A DNA stretch of 64,000 bases from Isoetes taiwanensis (taxonomy: Eukaryota; Streptophyta; Lycopodiopsida; Isoetales; Isoetaceae): positions 10,860,716 through 10,924,715 of the forward strand of contig JAJEKV010000027.1 in NCBI GenBank assembly GCA_021234155.1, given 5' to 3'. Below the pieces are notes generated by a model. That model was not told where the DNA came from. It saw only the letters and a list, made by a program, of their open reading frames with translations, and ran no database searches. The translations under genes were made by a program, and so were the position numbers. Below, one piece after another: positions 54,541 to 64,000 of the stretch (positions are counted from its first letter, which is position 1; each line of letters opens with the position of its first letter).

Positions 54541-55558
54541 ACCCAGAGCACTTGGGAAAGGCTTTCCTCGATTCAATCCTCTGTTCTATTTTCATTTGTT
54601 CTATTTATTTTATTCTTGGTTTTGGACCCTTTCTTTTTGGATTTTTAGTTCACTTTTGATGATGCCGAATCTGCAAGGAGAGCTTGTGTAGATATTGTGC
54701 AATATTTTTCCTGGTTTGACGCCGGACTTGGCTATGGCGATGGCAGATTAATGGGCAAGGTTGCATCTGATAAATGCCACAAGTGGGTGTTCAAGGAATC
54801 GACAGAATCAGACATCGGGCAAAGCTCCTTTGATTTCGTGAGTCCCTTATACCTTTTCACCTCTTAAATAAAAAAAAATCCAAATTTTAACCAAAGAAGC
54901 AGCAACACAACATAAATCCTTTTGTTTTTTGTGCACAGCAGGTTGAATCATTTACTACAGGCCTGGCGAGATTCATACGAATTCTGTGCCCAAATTTATG
55001 TCCTCATGCCATGCAACATATATCCATCAATGACTACATCACGGGGCCAACATCTCATGCTTGTGATCGTGTTCAAACCTCCTTAATCTTCTGCAAGATT
55101 TTCTGTCCTTATTCTGGCGGTGACAAGGGCTAGGGGCGGGGAAGCATAAAGCCGCACTTAGTTTCGGCTGTGTTGTGTCAGGTATGGTGAAAACGCCTGC
55201 GATAAGCAGGCAACTTTTGAAGCTCTATTAAAGACTAGGGAGCTCCGGCAAGCTATGAACCACAAAATCATTTGAGGGGAAAAATATCACTCTGAAGATC
55301 TGTTTGCAACATACCCAATCCGCCAGAATGGATGGAACAGTTTTCTGCATGCATTAAAGTAAGAATATGCACCTTTCTTCAGATGCTTGATCTGTTTGAG
55401 GATCTGTGTCCCAAACTAACCTGTTTAATCCTTTTAGAGTTTGCGCTTTTGGGCAGTTCTTAGATTCAACTTTCAGGGTGATTTTTGCAAATCAAACTGA
55501 ATATTTAGCTTTGTTTCTAAACTAAACTGATCCCAATTTTTTCTGTGTGAACCTGCAG
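54541..55558 (+). other. Unrecognised stretch with an open segment
   Basis: 54650-54840 reads openly as FTFDDAESARRACVDIVQYF, SWFDAGLGYGDGRLMGKVAS and HKWVFKESTESDIGQSSFD, and looks like an exon, with GTGAGT at its end. 54955-55130 reads FTTGLARFIRILCPNLC... I do not recognise either. The rest has no gene signal. Confidence 0.35.
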
Positions 55559-55935
55559 TACAATCTGGCATCCGACAGGCCCGCAATAAACACAATTATT
55601 GAGAAATCCATCCTGGCTACAGAAGAAAAGGGAGCCAAACTCATCAGTCTTGGGATGCACAACAAGGTATTAAAAGTTTAATATGACTTCAATGTAGAAA
55701 TTTTGGACTGTTAACTTAGGCTATTCATTGGCACTCAGTCAGACTTGCTGGTTTTGATTCCTACAGGATACATTTTTGAATACGAGCGGTACTATCTTTG
55801 TGAAAAGCTTAGACAATTAAAAAATTCGTATTACAGATGTATTGGCTTTGAATGCTGCAATAGTTATCAACAGGATCACCGCCAAGGGCTCAAAAATATT
55901 TGTGACAGTCCTGGAAGAAAAAACTAGCAAAATTT
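55559..55935 (+). pseudogene. CER1/CER3-like (wax synthesis) C-terminal exons, pseudogene
   Basis: Exon-like 55559-55666 (INTIIEKSILATEEKGAKLI then SLGMHNK) and 55767-55935 (DTFLNTSGTIFVKSLDN, then NALNAAIVINRITAKGSKIF-like with a stop and frame change). The order matches the C-terminal domain of CER1-type aldehyde decarbonylases (I..AIL.A...G.KV.SLG..N...LN..G.....K.P.LK.RI.DG..L.AAVV.N). Upstream catalytic exons are not found. A gene relic. Confidence 0.6.
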
Positions 55936-56946
55936 ATGCAAAAAAGGATTCCACGTGCTAGTATTACAATTTGCATTGCTCTGATATTTAGTCCAGATTT
56001 TTTAATGATTGCCACATCTTTTTACTGCAACCTCATTTATTACTTTCAATAAAATTTTGTGAATGCTGGATGACAACTTCTAACAAAGGCAACCATAGTT
56101 CATGCTGGTCTCTGTATACCTACCTTTGTAACCCTAAAACACCCATACTGTTTGTGCATGACATTCCCATTTCTCATGGCTTGGATTATAAATTGATAAT
56201 CCAAGATGGTTTATTTTCACCTTTGAGCTATGTCAGTGTTGATATATGTTCTCCGACCTTTGCACATTTGCTGCAGTTTTTTGGTTTGCAGGGAAAATAG
56301 AATATGTCCTGCCTATTGTCAACCTGTTTTGGCTCTTCGTAAAACTTGCATTGTGTTTCAAACGCGGCAATCCTAATATCAAGTTGAATATTTCAATAAG
56401 CCCAATAGTTGGAATGATCTTCAACATTTTTAAAATTGCTTATACCAATGCATAAAAATGAAGTGATGATGTATTGAAAAGTTCATTCAATGCTATTATA
56501 TATTGGGCCAAAGGCCATTGTACTATATATATGAGTAGAGCTAGCATTCGTGGGCTAGATGAGTTTTTGGTTCTTGTCTCCACTCTGTTTTTCTCTCTAT
56601 TGAGAGATCTCATGTATCCTCATTGATATCAAGGAGTTCTGTTCTCATTATTGTGTTCTCATTGAGAGGCCGAGAAGAGTAAAAAGCTGGCTAGTACACT
56701 TGAAGAGCAAAGTTCAGAAGGTGACCACCTTTCAAATTTAGAATAGAAGAAGGGTTTTTTAGTTAAGGCAAAGCATTATGCCTTCAACAACTTGATATTA
56801 GATGACATCATGCCAAGGAAGAAAGTGCTTTATGTATCCTCTGGTTTTGTTACTTGGTTGGCTCTTGAATATCCAATAAACATTGTAGGTGTAAATAAAT
56901 AAGACTCACGAGTTTAGTTATATCCTAACCTACGTTAACTCACGCA
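55936..56946. other. Intergenic, no gene recognised
   Basis: AT-rich with stops in all frames. The open frames at 56070-56300 and 56246-56455 lack motifs and overlap each other. Confidence 0.4.
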
Positions 56947-57230
56947 GATTCGTGATGAGTTACAACAACTAATGGATGATGATGAGGATATGGGTGAAAT
57001 GCATCTTACAGAAAAATAGCAGCATGAATGCACTTTCCGTGGCATTTCAGTTTCTGCTCCAGTATTGCCTGTGTCATCTCCTCCGAAAGCCAGACTATTG
57101 GAGAATACTGCTAGAAGCATTGGGAGATTAGGAGGTGACAAGATGCCAGAAACTGGAGTTGAAGAGCTTGAAATGTTACTGGAAGAATATTTTGTGGTTG
57201 TAGATGGTATTCTGAACAAATTGACTTCTG
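56947..57230 (+). pseudogene. MRS2/MGT magnesium transporter exon, pseudogene
   Basis: Reads IRDELQQLMDDDEDMGEMHL, TEK, stop, then RSIGRLGGDKMPETGVEELE and MLLEEYFVVVDGILNKLTSV, between a good acceptor (CGCAG) and donor (TCTGTAAG). This is the exon of plant CorA/MRS2 Mg2+ channels preceding the transmembrane GMN segment. One in-frame stop is seen and neighbouring exons are absent. Confidence 0.85.
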
Positions 57231-57350
57231 TAAGAACTCTCTTTGATTTGTTTTGCATCATTGTACTGTTGAACACATACGTTTTGTGAATACGATGGCA
57301 TTGGGTTTAGGTTAGTTCGTACTATTTTTTATTTTACGTTTTTAGCCCTG

Positions 57351-57380
57351 GTTTAGGGTTTAGGGTTTAGGGTTTAGGGG
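57351..57380. repeat. Short interstitial telomere-type repeat
   Basis: Four consecutive GTTTAGG-type units (TTTAGGG)n, the plant telomere sequence, lie immediately left of the first AAATAGCGC palindrome of the ParB/methyltransferase locus. Confidence 0.9.
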
Positions 57381-57385
57381 TACAC

Positions 57386-57407
57386 AAATAGCGCGACCGC
57401 GCTGTTT
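57386..57407. repeat. AAATAGCGC/GCGCTGTTT imperfect palindrome
   Basis: AAATAGCGCG-ACC-GCGCTGTTT, the first left-hand member of the motif family. A second (AAATGGCGCG...CGTGCCATTT) is at 57457-57478. Confidence 0.8.
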
Positions 57408-57526
57408 CATGTATCCGGCTGTCTAGGAGTTTGAGTTTCTGTGGTCCGTCTGTCGCAAATGGCGCGCCCGTGCCATTTCTCTGGGATGTGTCAGTTTTGT
57501 GGTTAGTGTAGAGCAGATGTAGTATA

Positions 57527-57604
57527 ATGTAAATGGCGCCACCACGCTGTTTAGATGCAAATGGCGCCATTTGCATCTAAACAGCGCGGTGGCGCCATTT
57601 ACAT
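57527..57604. repeat. 78-bp near-perfect palindrome with AAATGGCGCC
   Basis: Centred on GGCGCC at 57563-57568 with no spacer. Each arm reads ATGTAAATGGCGCCACC, then (A/G)CGCTGTTTAGATGC, then AAATGGC. One mismatched pair only (57544). It contains four AAATGGCGC half-sites and lies about 60 bp upstream of the ORF. Confidence 0.95.
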
Positions 57605-57664
57605 GTACAGTTATGCGAGTCTTTATTAATTGTGATAGCTATTAAGTGCTTGAATGTTGATTAG

Positions 57665-60600
57665 TTGTTTTTTTGTGAAGCTTCGTTGTCCAAGCTCCAA
57701 AACGTTGTGACGGAGAAGACCGTGATCATGGCTGGAAGGCCATGGTGCATGGAAATTGTCAGGGCGATACCTCCGGAGGATGGTGTCGACGCTACAAAGG
57801 GCGACAAGAGACGAGAACTTTGTCTCCTTACAAAGTCGAGAAGTGCTGAACAGGGGCAGGACGTTGTGCTCCAGCTTGGCATCATTGTCAATATGCGGGA
57901 GGTGAAGAAGCAGGGAAGATTAGACTTCCTTGGTTGCACGGTGGAGGATCCCGTTAATTGTACAATTGATCTGTACTACATGGACTCGCAATTTTATGAT
58001 CCATAGATGATGGAATCCAGCATCAAGGACCAGACACTTTCTGCCAAAAGAAAAGGCTGGCCATTGCCTTCATACGAAAGCAGAGAGGCTGCTGCTATTA
58101 ATGGCACGGTCGAGCTCCTTAGAGGATTTGGCATACTCCGTTCAGCCATGGACGCATCAAGGAACTCAGTGTCACATATTGTCAGAGACAAGACCTCTGG
58201 TAATATGCCTGCTCTAATGGACAGCACCTGGCTGCTAGCGGAGATTACAAAGAAGGATGGAAAGAAAAAACCAAACATAAGGCAAGCGAAACCCAAGAAA
58301 GGAACCCTCCATATAGAAGGGACAGAACATGAGGAAGAGAGGGAAAAGAAAGACGAGAAAAATCCAGATGTCGGCCTTCAGCGGTCACCTCCGAAGACTC
58401 CTATCAGGACTCCTATCGGTTCTCCAATCAGGTCCCCGCCTAAACAGGATTCTGACAGAACCATTAGTGATACTAAAAACTCCTCCCCACATCGGAGAGG
58501 TAAAGGAAGAGCATCAACGGCTGACAGCATTCTGGCTAAAAGGAAGAGGGAAACAAAGAAGGAGATGAGGGTCAGAAAGCAGAAGAAAATGGAAAGTCTG
58601 GAGGTGCCCTCTGAGCTGAAGATGGACCGTGATGCCGAAACGGAGCTGGCTAAGGAAACTTTGAAGAAAATACAGCAGCACGGTCACATGTTTCCTCTAG
58701 GTGTGACTTATATAAGAAAAATATCCATCTGGGATATGGAAGAGGCACCTCCTAACATGACGGCACGAGTTGTAAATCCTGAACATGTTAGGAAACTCTG
58801 CAAGTCATTTGCCAAAGATCCCCATCCAGTTTTCACGCCGGCAGACGTGGTGCCCTTCGATCCAGATACAAAGCAGCTCGTACCATGGTCACAAGAAACT
58901 GACCTGGCGGGTAGGAGGTTCTACATTATCAATGGCAACCATTCTGTATCAGCCGCTCAGCTCGTGTGCCAGAAGCTGGGGACAGAAGATGCCAGAATAG
59001 AACTAAGAAAGATTTACACTTACAGAATCTGCAGAGTTCTTTCTGGAACACTGAATGACTTGGAGCTTCTACAGCTCAGCGTGGATGTCAATGACATTGT
59101 GGCCAGGACAGTGTTTAAGGAGCCCTACGCAGATCAAATACACCACCTGCGTAGGCAATATCAGGAGTGCGGAAAACCAGTACCAGCAGGAAAAGGGCAA
59201 TCGAGAAGCGACGAATACAAGGTATGTACGCATCTACTTGCTTAACATGCCAAAGTGGTAAATGGCGCCGCGGCGCCATTTACCTACATATTTCAAGCTC
59301 TAACAGATTTCGTTTGCCTTTCAGCATTACCTGCAAATGGTTGACAAGATTCTCAGGGGAAAGCATACCAAAGATGTCAACAGGTTTGTTTTCATGCCAG
59401 ACGACATTTACGCTCTCTTTCGCCAGATGTGGAATAAATGGAAAAAGGGGGAGCTGAAAGATAACAAGGGCCAACCCATAGCAGTCAATTGGGCAAAGGA
59501 TAGTGACTATTTTAGCGAGAACTACCTCAGATGCATGAGAGGCCTGGATTATGAAGATTGCAGGACTGTCCTCCAGAAAGCCATCACAGGGGACATTTAT
59601 GTAAAGGTCACATCGGATTATAAGGGTGATAATTTTTTCAAGACGAGAGCACAGAACTTGAGGATTCTTGCCTACATGAAGAAGGAGATTCTCCACTACA
59701 TCCATGATGAACTAGGCATCAAGTACAAAAAGTTTGAGGATTTGAGAAAGGTATCCGACGGATTCCCAGATTCAACCCTTCTATCTTGGGGTGTGATACA
59801 TCATAGTTGGGTGTCGGACGGAATACTGAAAGAGGGCGTCCATGGTCATGTGCCCTTCTCATTAGGCAGATCCATTCGTAAGATTCTTAAGCCCGAGGCC
59901 GAGAACGACTTCAAAAGATTTTATGTGGAGTGCGTTTCTAGTGGTGGGATTGTCCAGGATCCGATCGTGTTGCCTGCCAGCATGATCTGTTTAAATGCGA
60001 GGCAGATTACTCCGATTTGGGATCCCGCCACTCTGGCCAAATTCTTTGATGTTGTTTCGAAGATGACAGATGTAGATACATACTGGATAATATGTTTTGC
60101 CAGGACAGAACATACAAGTCTCTTCGATACTGCCCTGGAGAGACTAGAATCCAGATCTAGAGTTTACTTAGGCATGTACGAAGAGGAAAGTGGGTGGTCA
60201 GTTGGGGGTGGCATAAAAGAGCCAACAGCAGTGGTTCTAGCCACCAGGATCTCTGCCCAAGCTCAGCCTGATGAAAACCTGGATCTCAGGTTTTATGGTG
60301 AACATCCCCGGAAAGCACCTGAAGTTCCTAAGACCCCTAAAGATGCAGTTGGTGCCGAACCAGAGAATATGGCTAACAAGCTCCTGAGGGACAGGTTCAA
60401 ATATAGTTGGCAAGGTATGGAAGGGGAATACTTGGTTCACAAGCAGGTTGGTCCTGCTACAACCGCGCATACCTTGTCGATAAGCTCTGCCCTCCAGGTA
60501 ACTTTGTTCTGGACTTTTTTTCTGCTGGGGCTTTTACTAGGGCATCATTGCAGTTAAAAAGAAGTAGTGTGGCCTATGAGCATGATGCAAAAAAGATCCA

Positions 60601-60877
60601 ATGTATGCTAGGGATTCTTGGAAGAATTGACAACGTCATTAATCCCTTGCTTGATCCATCAGCCATAGACACTCGTCGAGTTTTGACACTGACTGGGCCT
60701 ACTACAGGAGAGACATCACATGCTGGTGGAGGAGAGACAACGCAGGCTGGTGAAGGAGACACCACAGCATCCGGGGAAAAAGTGGTAGAAGACACTGACA
60801 TACCCATTGACCTCAGTAAGATTAACCCGGGTGATATTGATAAAGCAGATGATACTGTTTTTGGCGAGGAATATTGA
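57665..60877 (+). CDS. ParB-like and DNA methyltransferase-like protein (damaged or alternatively read)
   Basis: 57665-58006 and 58007-59221 are in the same frame, separated by one TAG (58004). An intron (59222-59324) joins exactly to exon 2 (59325 on). Near 60455-60480 the frame must shift by one to reach the last part (to 60877). After the stop come a Lys/Pro-rich linker (RSPPKTPIRTPIGSP), a basic helix, then a ParB/sulfiredoxin-like domain (about residues 235-330: MTARVVNPEHVRKLCKSFAK, FYIINGNHSVSAAQLVCQKL). Exon 2 holds a large domain with LPASMICLNARQITPIWDPA and YWIICFARTEH. The last part has a SAM-binding motif I (NFVLDFFSAGAFTRASLQLK then RSSVAYEHDAKKI). Motif I after the presumed catalytic region suggests a permuted (beta-class) N4-C/N6-A methyltransferase. 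A DPPW-type catalytic motif is not clear (DPIVLPA). Start may be 57665 or the ATG at 57728. Confidence 0.6.
59257..59284. repeat. 28-bp perfect palindrome in the intron
   Basis: GGTAAATGGCGCCG followed by its exact inverse, within the 103-bp intron of the ParB/methyltransferase-like gene. Same half-site as the flanking palindromes. Confidence 0.95.
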
Positions 60878-61969
60878 AAACGAATTTTGCAGATGTTACT
60901 TGTATATAAGATTTACCACTTTCGTATTAATAATTACTGTATTGATTGCTCTTTTGAAAACTGATAAGACTTATGCTCTTACTGTCATGCCTTACCTTTA
61001 AAGCACGAATTTATTATTTTGAGAAAAAAACGGGATTTAGAGAATTTTGACCTCACGCATCCAGGTCCACCACAAGCAAAAAGTGGTTTCCTTTAATTCA
61101 AATTTTGTCCCGCCCACATTTGGGCGGGATAATTTGAATGGGCGTCATTTACAACCAAAATACAAAAAAAAAGGTATCATTATTTTTCTAAAATATCAGA
61201 TCGAGGTCGAGATGCAGGCAGCGGCCACGCCGGAACTCGCCCAAACCTCTTCTCCTCCTTTCTTCTTTCGGGCCCTCTGGACATCTGCAGCGGGCATAGC
61301 CAAGGTCGGATCTGGCCATAGCCAAGGTCGGAATGAACTCCTTCGCCATAGCCGGTGCCGGATCTCATGCCATAGCCACAGGGCTTCCAGATTTCAGGGA
61401 TTTCTGCAGTGGCCATAGCCAGGGTTTAGGATTTTGCATCTCAAAGCAGGGTTTAGGATTTATGCAGGGTTTCGCATCTCAAGCCAGGGTTTTGCAGTGG
61501 CCATAGCCAGGGCTTTCTGATGTAAGGGTTTTCCTGTTTTGTTATTTACTGAAGCATATGCAGGGCAGAGCTCTCAAATTCGTGATATGCTGCCCTCAAA
61601 TGAAGCATGTTCTAGGCTTCGCAAATGAAGCAGCCATAGTCGGATTCATCCATATCCTAATTTATTTCAGAATCGTTTCTTCAAATGGTGTATGCTTCCC
61701 CTGCTTCAAAATCGTTCTGCAGGTCTGGCTTTAGGTAATAGAACATGCTTTGGCATTTCAAGGCAATCCTCTGTTATTTCCAAAGCTTATTTTATCTTCT
61801 ATGTATAATACTTCCGGATGCTCTGTTTGCATGAATTGCTTACAGATTTTAATTTGAGTTAAATCGTTGAAGAAATGCCTATGCTGATCACGCTTTCAAA
61901 ACAAAAAGCTCAGAAGTAGCTATTCAAACTGGCAGATCTTTGATCATTTAGCTTTTATGGCCTTCTTTT
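60878..61969. other. 3' flank of the ParB/methyltransferase-like gene
   Basis: No gene seen. It contains the stem-loop at 61096-61139 and a stretch (61290-61510) with several GGCCATAGCCA(A/G)GG and CAGGGTTT(A/T)(G/C) repeats. The frame at 61047-61418 has no domain. Confidence 0.45.
61096..61139. repeat. Inverted repeat / stem-loop
   Basis: ATTCAAATTTTGTCCCGCCCA and TGGGCGGGATAATTTGAAT are complementary with one small bulge and a 4-nt loop. It lies about 220 bp after the stop codon. It could be an RNA hairpin in the 3' UTR or a DNA site. Confidence 0.8.
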
Positions 61970-62371
61970 TTGCTACAGATCTGCTTCTTGGCAACGTTGC
62001 ACTTCAATGCTGCGGAAAAAGCATCACAGGTTGTTCCTGATGCAGAGAAGCAGCTAACTGTACGGGTTCGAAAAAGCTGCCTTCATACTTCCATTCATGA
62101 TTCACCAAATCTCGAAGGCAAACAGAGCTCTATTCTTGCTCAAGCAAATCGCCACAGCGATTGTGTTGAGCAGGATCTCGAAGGAAAACAAAGCATTCTT
62201 GCTCAAGCAAATCGCCACAGCGATTGTGTTGAGCAGGATTTCGTAGGCAAACAGAGCATTCTTGCTCAAGCAAATCGCCACAGCAATTGTGTTGGGCAGA
62301 AAATATGTTTTTTTTTTTTTAAGATTGTATTTGTTTTATTACGTAGAATAAGCTTTAAAATTTTAAAATAA
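61970..62371 (+). CDS. Hypothetical ORF with three 21-residue repeats
   Basis: Open frame of 133 codons containing three near-identical units of GKQSILAQANRHSDCVEQD type (62112-62300, 63-bp period), then a hydrophobic C terminus. No known family. The DNA repeats conserve the frame, but a minisatellite of period divisible by three would do so by chance. The start is uncertain. Confidence 0.3.
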   Translation: MLQICFLATLHFNAAEKASQVVPDAEKQLTVRVRKSCLHTSIHDSPNLEGKQSSILAQANRHSDCVEQDLEGKQSILAQANRHSDCVEQDFVGKQSILAQANRHSNCVGQKICFFFFKIVFVLLRRISFKILK

Positions 62372-62732
62372 AAATGTTATTATGTCAATGGAAGTAGCTA
62401 CGCAGCTCTAAATGTTCGCGGTCGCGATCCTTCTGAACATTTTTACGCTTTCTAATGGGCAGCTCTTACTCAAAAAAGAGCTCGACTTAGCCTTACAAAT
62501 GTCGATTTCGGATACACTGCTATTTTATGGGTGAAAATCATAAAAATAAACAGCAACTTCTACTCAATTGCAACCAATTACGGCATTTTATAGAGAACCA
62601 ACAACCTATTTCGTACTAAACGAGAATTCCAAATTTCTCAAATTAATTAATGTTTGCATTTTATGTAAATAAATGATGTTGTATTCTATGACGAAGTGTT
62701 CTGTACTCTGTAAGAATAACGATTTTATCAAA
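62372..62732. other. AT-rich spacer, no gene seen
   Basis: The minus-strand frame 62926-62606 has no motif. Nothing else recognised before the right-hand palindrome cluster. Confidence 0.4.
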
Positions 62733-62971
62733 GCAAATAGCGCAGCAGCGCCATTTGCAATGTGAATATATATTGCAGCAGACTGCGCGGCCGCGCTATT
62801 TGATTGCTTTTTTTCGGTATAAATCCTTTTGATCCATTTCAAATGCAGCGATTTTCTTGCTTTTTCCTGGCCATTTTTGTTTAAATGGCGCAACCTTGTT
62901 ATTGCGCCCATCGATTTCCGCCCCATTTCGTCTCAAATACAATGCTTGTGCATTTTTAAGTAAATAGCGCA
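62733..62971. repeat. Right-hand AAAT(G/A)GCGC palindrome cluster
   Basis: GCAAATAGCGC-AGC-AGCGCCATTTGC (62733-62758), TGCGCGGCCGCGCTATTTGA (62784-62803), AAATGGCGCAACC with a facing TTGCGCC (62884-62910), and AAATAGCGCAG (62963). They are the same half-site as on the left side of the locus. Confidence 0.85.
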
Positions 62972-62974
62972 GAT

Positions 62975-64000
62975 TTCTTTTTTTTGATTGAAGGCGTATT
63001 TATGTATTAATTATAAAGTATAAGTTAACAAAAAGTGGTCTTTTTGAAGGGAAGTATAACCCTAATAGAACAGTAAAGAGTGCTGTTGGAAAATAGTAGT
63101 AGTAACCAAGATAAGATAGAGTATGAGCTAGAATGTAGCTCCTGTGCCAAATATAAAGCCTGTTGTGATCTAGAAGTGTGATCTGAGGTTAGTGTTGGTA
63201 GGCCTCCTGCCTCTGTCTCTGACTATAACAGAGAGCAAACAGAATGGACACATGCAGGATTCTGCTTTGGCCATATTAAAACGGCCCTTACTATCTTTTG
63301 CCTCACAGAGCATTCCTCTTCTTGCATTGTAATTCTGGTCACAGCAACAGTTGCAGAGACAGGGTTCGTCATGGCCATATATGTTCGGAGGACCAAACAC
63401 CTTGATCCATTGTTGATTTGCCACTGGGTCGATCTTTTTCCATTTGAGCTTGCGCACCAACACAAAGATAATCCCTGTAAAATCAGAAACAAAGATGTCA
63501 GACTCATGTTTAGTTCTATGCAGCAGCAGTAATCTATTTAATGTCATATTCGGTCTGCTTGATGATAGCCTCAGGATGAGTAATATCGCAGTTGAATAGA
63601 AATTGTTTCTTCCCTTCCAAATTCGCCACAGAAGGATGTAGATCCTCCAGTCGTTGGGGTTGTTTGGTCGAAAAAACTCTATCGGGTCAAGAGAATTAAG
63701 ATCGTAACCAAAAATGGTGGATGCTAACTCCAGGATCCATTCCGACCAGATGCAAGATTTAAACAAGTGCTCCTCATCCTCCCTAGAATTAAGGCATCTG
63801 GGACATGCATCCGAATCTGACATTTGGATCTTGTGCCTTTTGTGATTAGTGGCTAAAGCTCTGTGCCAAAGCTGCCACATGAAGGATTTCACTTTAGGAG
63901 GGATTGGGCTCGACCACATGAACTTTAGATTCCTTGTGCACCTGTCCTCCTCAGTTTGCCATCTGGTATGGATTGAGAGCCTTTGACCTCTCATCAGATA
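62975..64000 (-). mobile_element. LINE 3' region, running off the window
   Basis: The minus-strand frame (63994-63170) carries the RT zinc-binding domain: SPIPPKVKSFMWQLWHRALA, DACPRCLNSREDEEHLFKSC and WRIYILLWRIWKGRNNF. The 3' end (62975-62998, minus strand CGCCTTCAATC then an A-rich tail) resembles the CGTCCTTC-A(n) ends of the other LINEs. The part after residue 150 (CNCCCDQ-like Cys-rich segment) is unfamiliar. The upstream RT lies beyond the window. Confidence 0.8.

Larger units (their letters stand above)
57381..62972 (+). mobile_element. Candidate mobile unit: ParB/methyltransferase-like locus with GCGC palindromes
   Basis: One gene (57665-60877) flanked on the left (57386-57604) and right (62733-62972) by clusters of AAAT(G/A)GCGC half-sites arranged as palindromes, with one more palindrome in its intron. 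Such motifs are not seen elsewhere in the window. The left limit coincides with the telomere-type repeat and the right limit with a LINE 3' end. No transposase, integrase or RT is seen within. I cannot identify terminal inverted repeats or target duplications, so mobility is inferred only from the flanking-repeat symmetry. Confidence 0.45.

Noticed and set aside
57365-57385. Chromosome end
   Set aside because: Only about four TTTAGGG units with unrelated sequence on both sides; an interstitial repeat.
62112-62300. Possible CRISPR-like array
   Set aside because: The three 63-bp units are contiguous without unique spacers, in plant nuclear DNA. It is a tandem repeat.

Overview
The window is nuclear DNA of a land plant, most likely a fern or another seed-free vascular plant. 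This is an inference from gene style: long PLS-type pentatricopeptide repeat (PPR) proteins in single exons, intron-containing WAT1, UAP56, MRS2 and CER1 relatives, a short TTTAGGG array, and a tyrosine-recombinase retrotransposon. Little of it is host gene. I see one apparently complete host gene with introns (a WAT1/UMAMIT-type transporter, 14289-16184 +) and one complete long PPR gene (30374-34282 -). Most of the rest is nested transposable elements and broken gene copies.

Layout. 1-8600: a PPR pseudogene (- strand) split by a DIRS-type retrotransposon of PAT/Ngaro architecture (about 327-8462), whose gag is itself split by a 275-bp MITE. 8600-14288: intergenic DNA with a decayed UAP56-like helicase and a foldback repeat. 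14289-16184: transporter gene. 17250-30180: LINE copies, two hAT remnants, and a 7.7-kb DNA transposon (20729-28432) inserted in a LINE. 30374-34282: PPR gene. 35207-47125: a PPR pseudogene split by a Copia element (35304-46535), which is split by a second, 6.4-kb member of the same DNA transposon family (36432-42861). 48775-53836: truncated chromodomain Gypsy element. 54020-57230: Copia scrap and CER1-like and MRS2-like gene fragments. 57351-62970: telomere-type repeat, then a locus encoding a ParB-like plus DNA-methyltransferase-like protein with conspicuous AAATGGCGCC palindromes on both sides and in its intron. 62975-64000: 3' end of another LINE.

Two systems stand out. (1) A DNA transposon family seen three times. 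Two large copies carry a DDE-type transposase gene and, convergent to it, a gene for an FCP1/SCP-like (NIF-domain) HAD phosphatase homologue. Both start GGGTG, have 22-23-bp perfect terminal inverted repeats and 4-bp target duplications (AGCT, ATTA). The two ends are distinct and keep their polarity in both copies: a GTCCGGAC palindrome on the transposase side and an ACGCGAC/CAGCACC block on the phosphatase side. The MITE (TSD AAGC) has the same terminus. The 4-bp TSD and GGG terminus suggest the Sola superfamily. (2) The ParB/methyltransferase-like locus, which looks like a mobile or selfish unit whose palindromes could be its own binding or modification sites. Removing each DNA transposon copy and the DIRS element in silico rejoins the reading frame of the host element or gene, which fixes the boundaries well.
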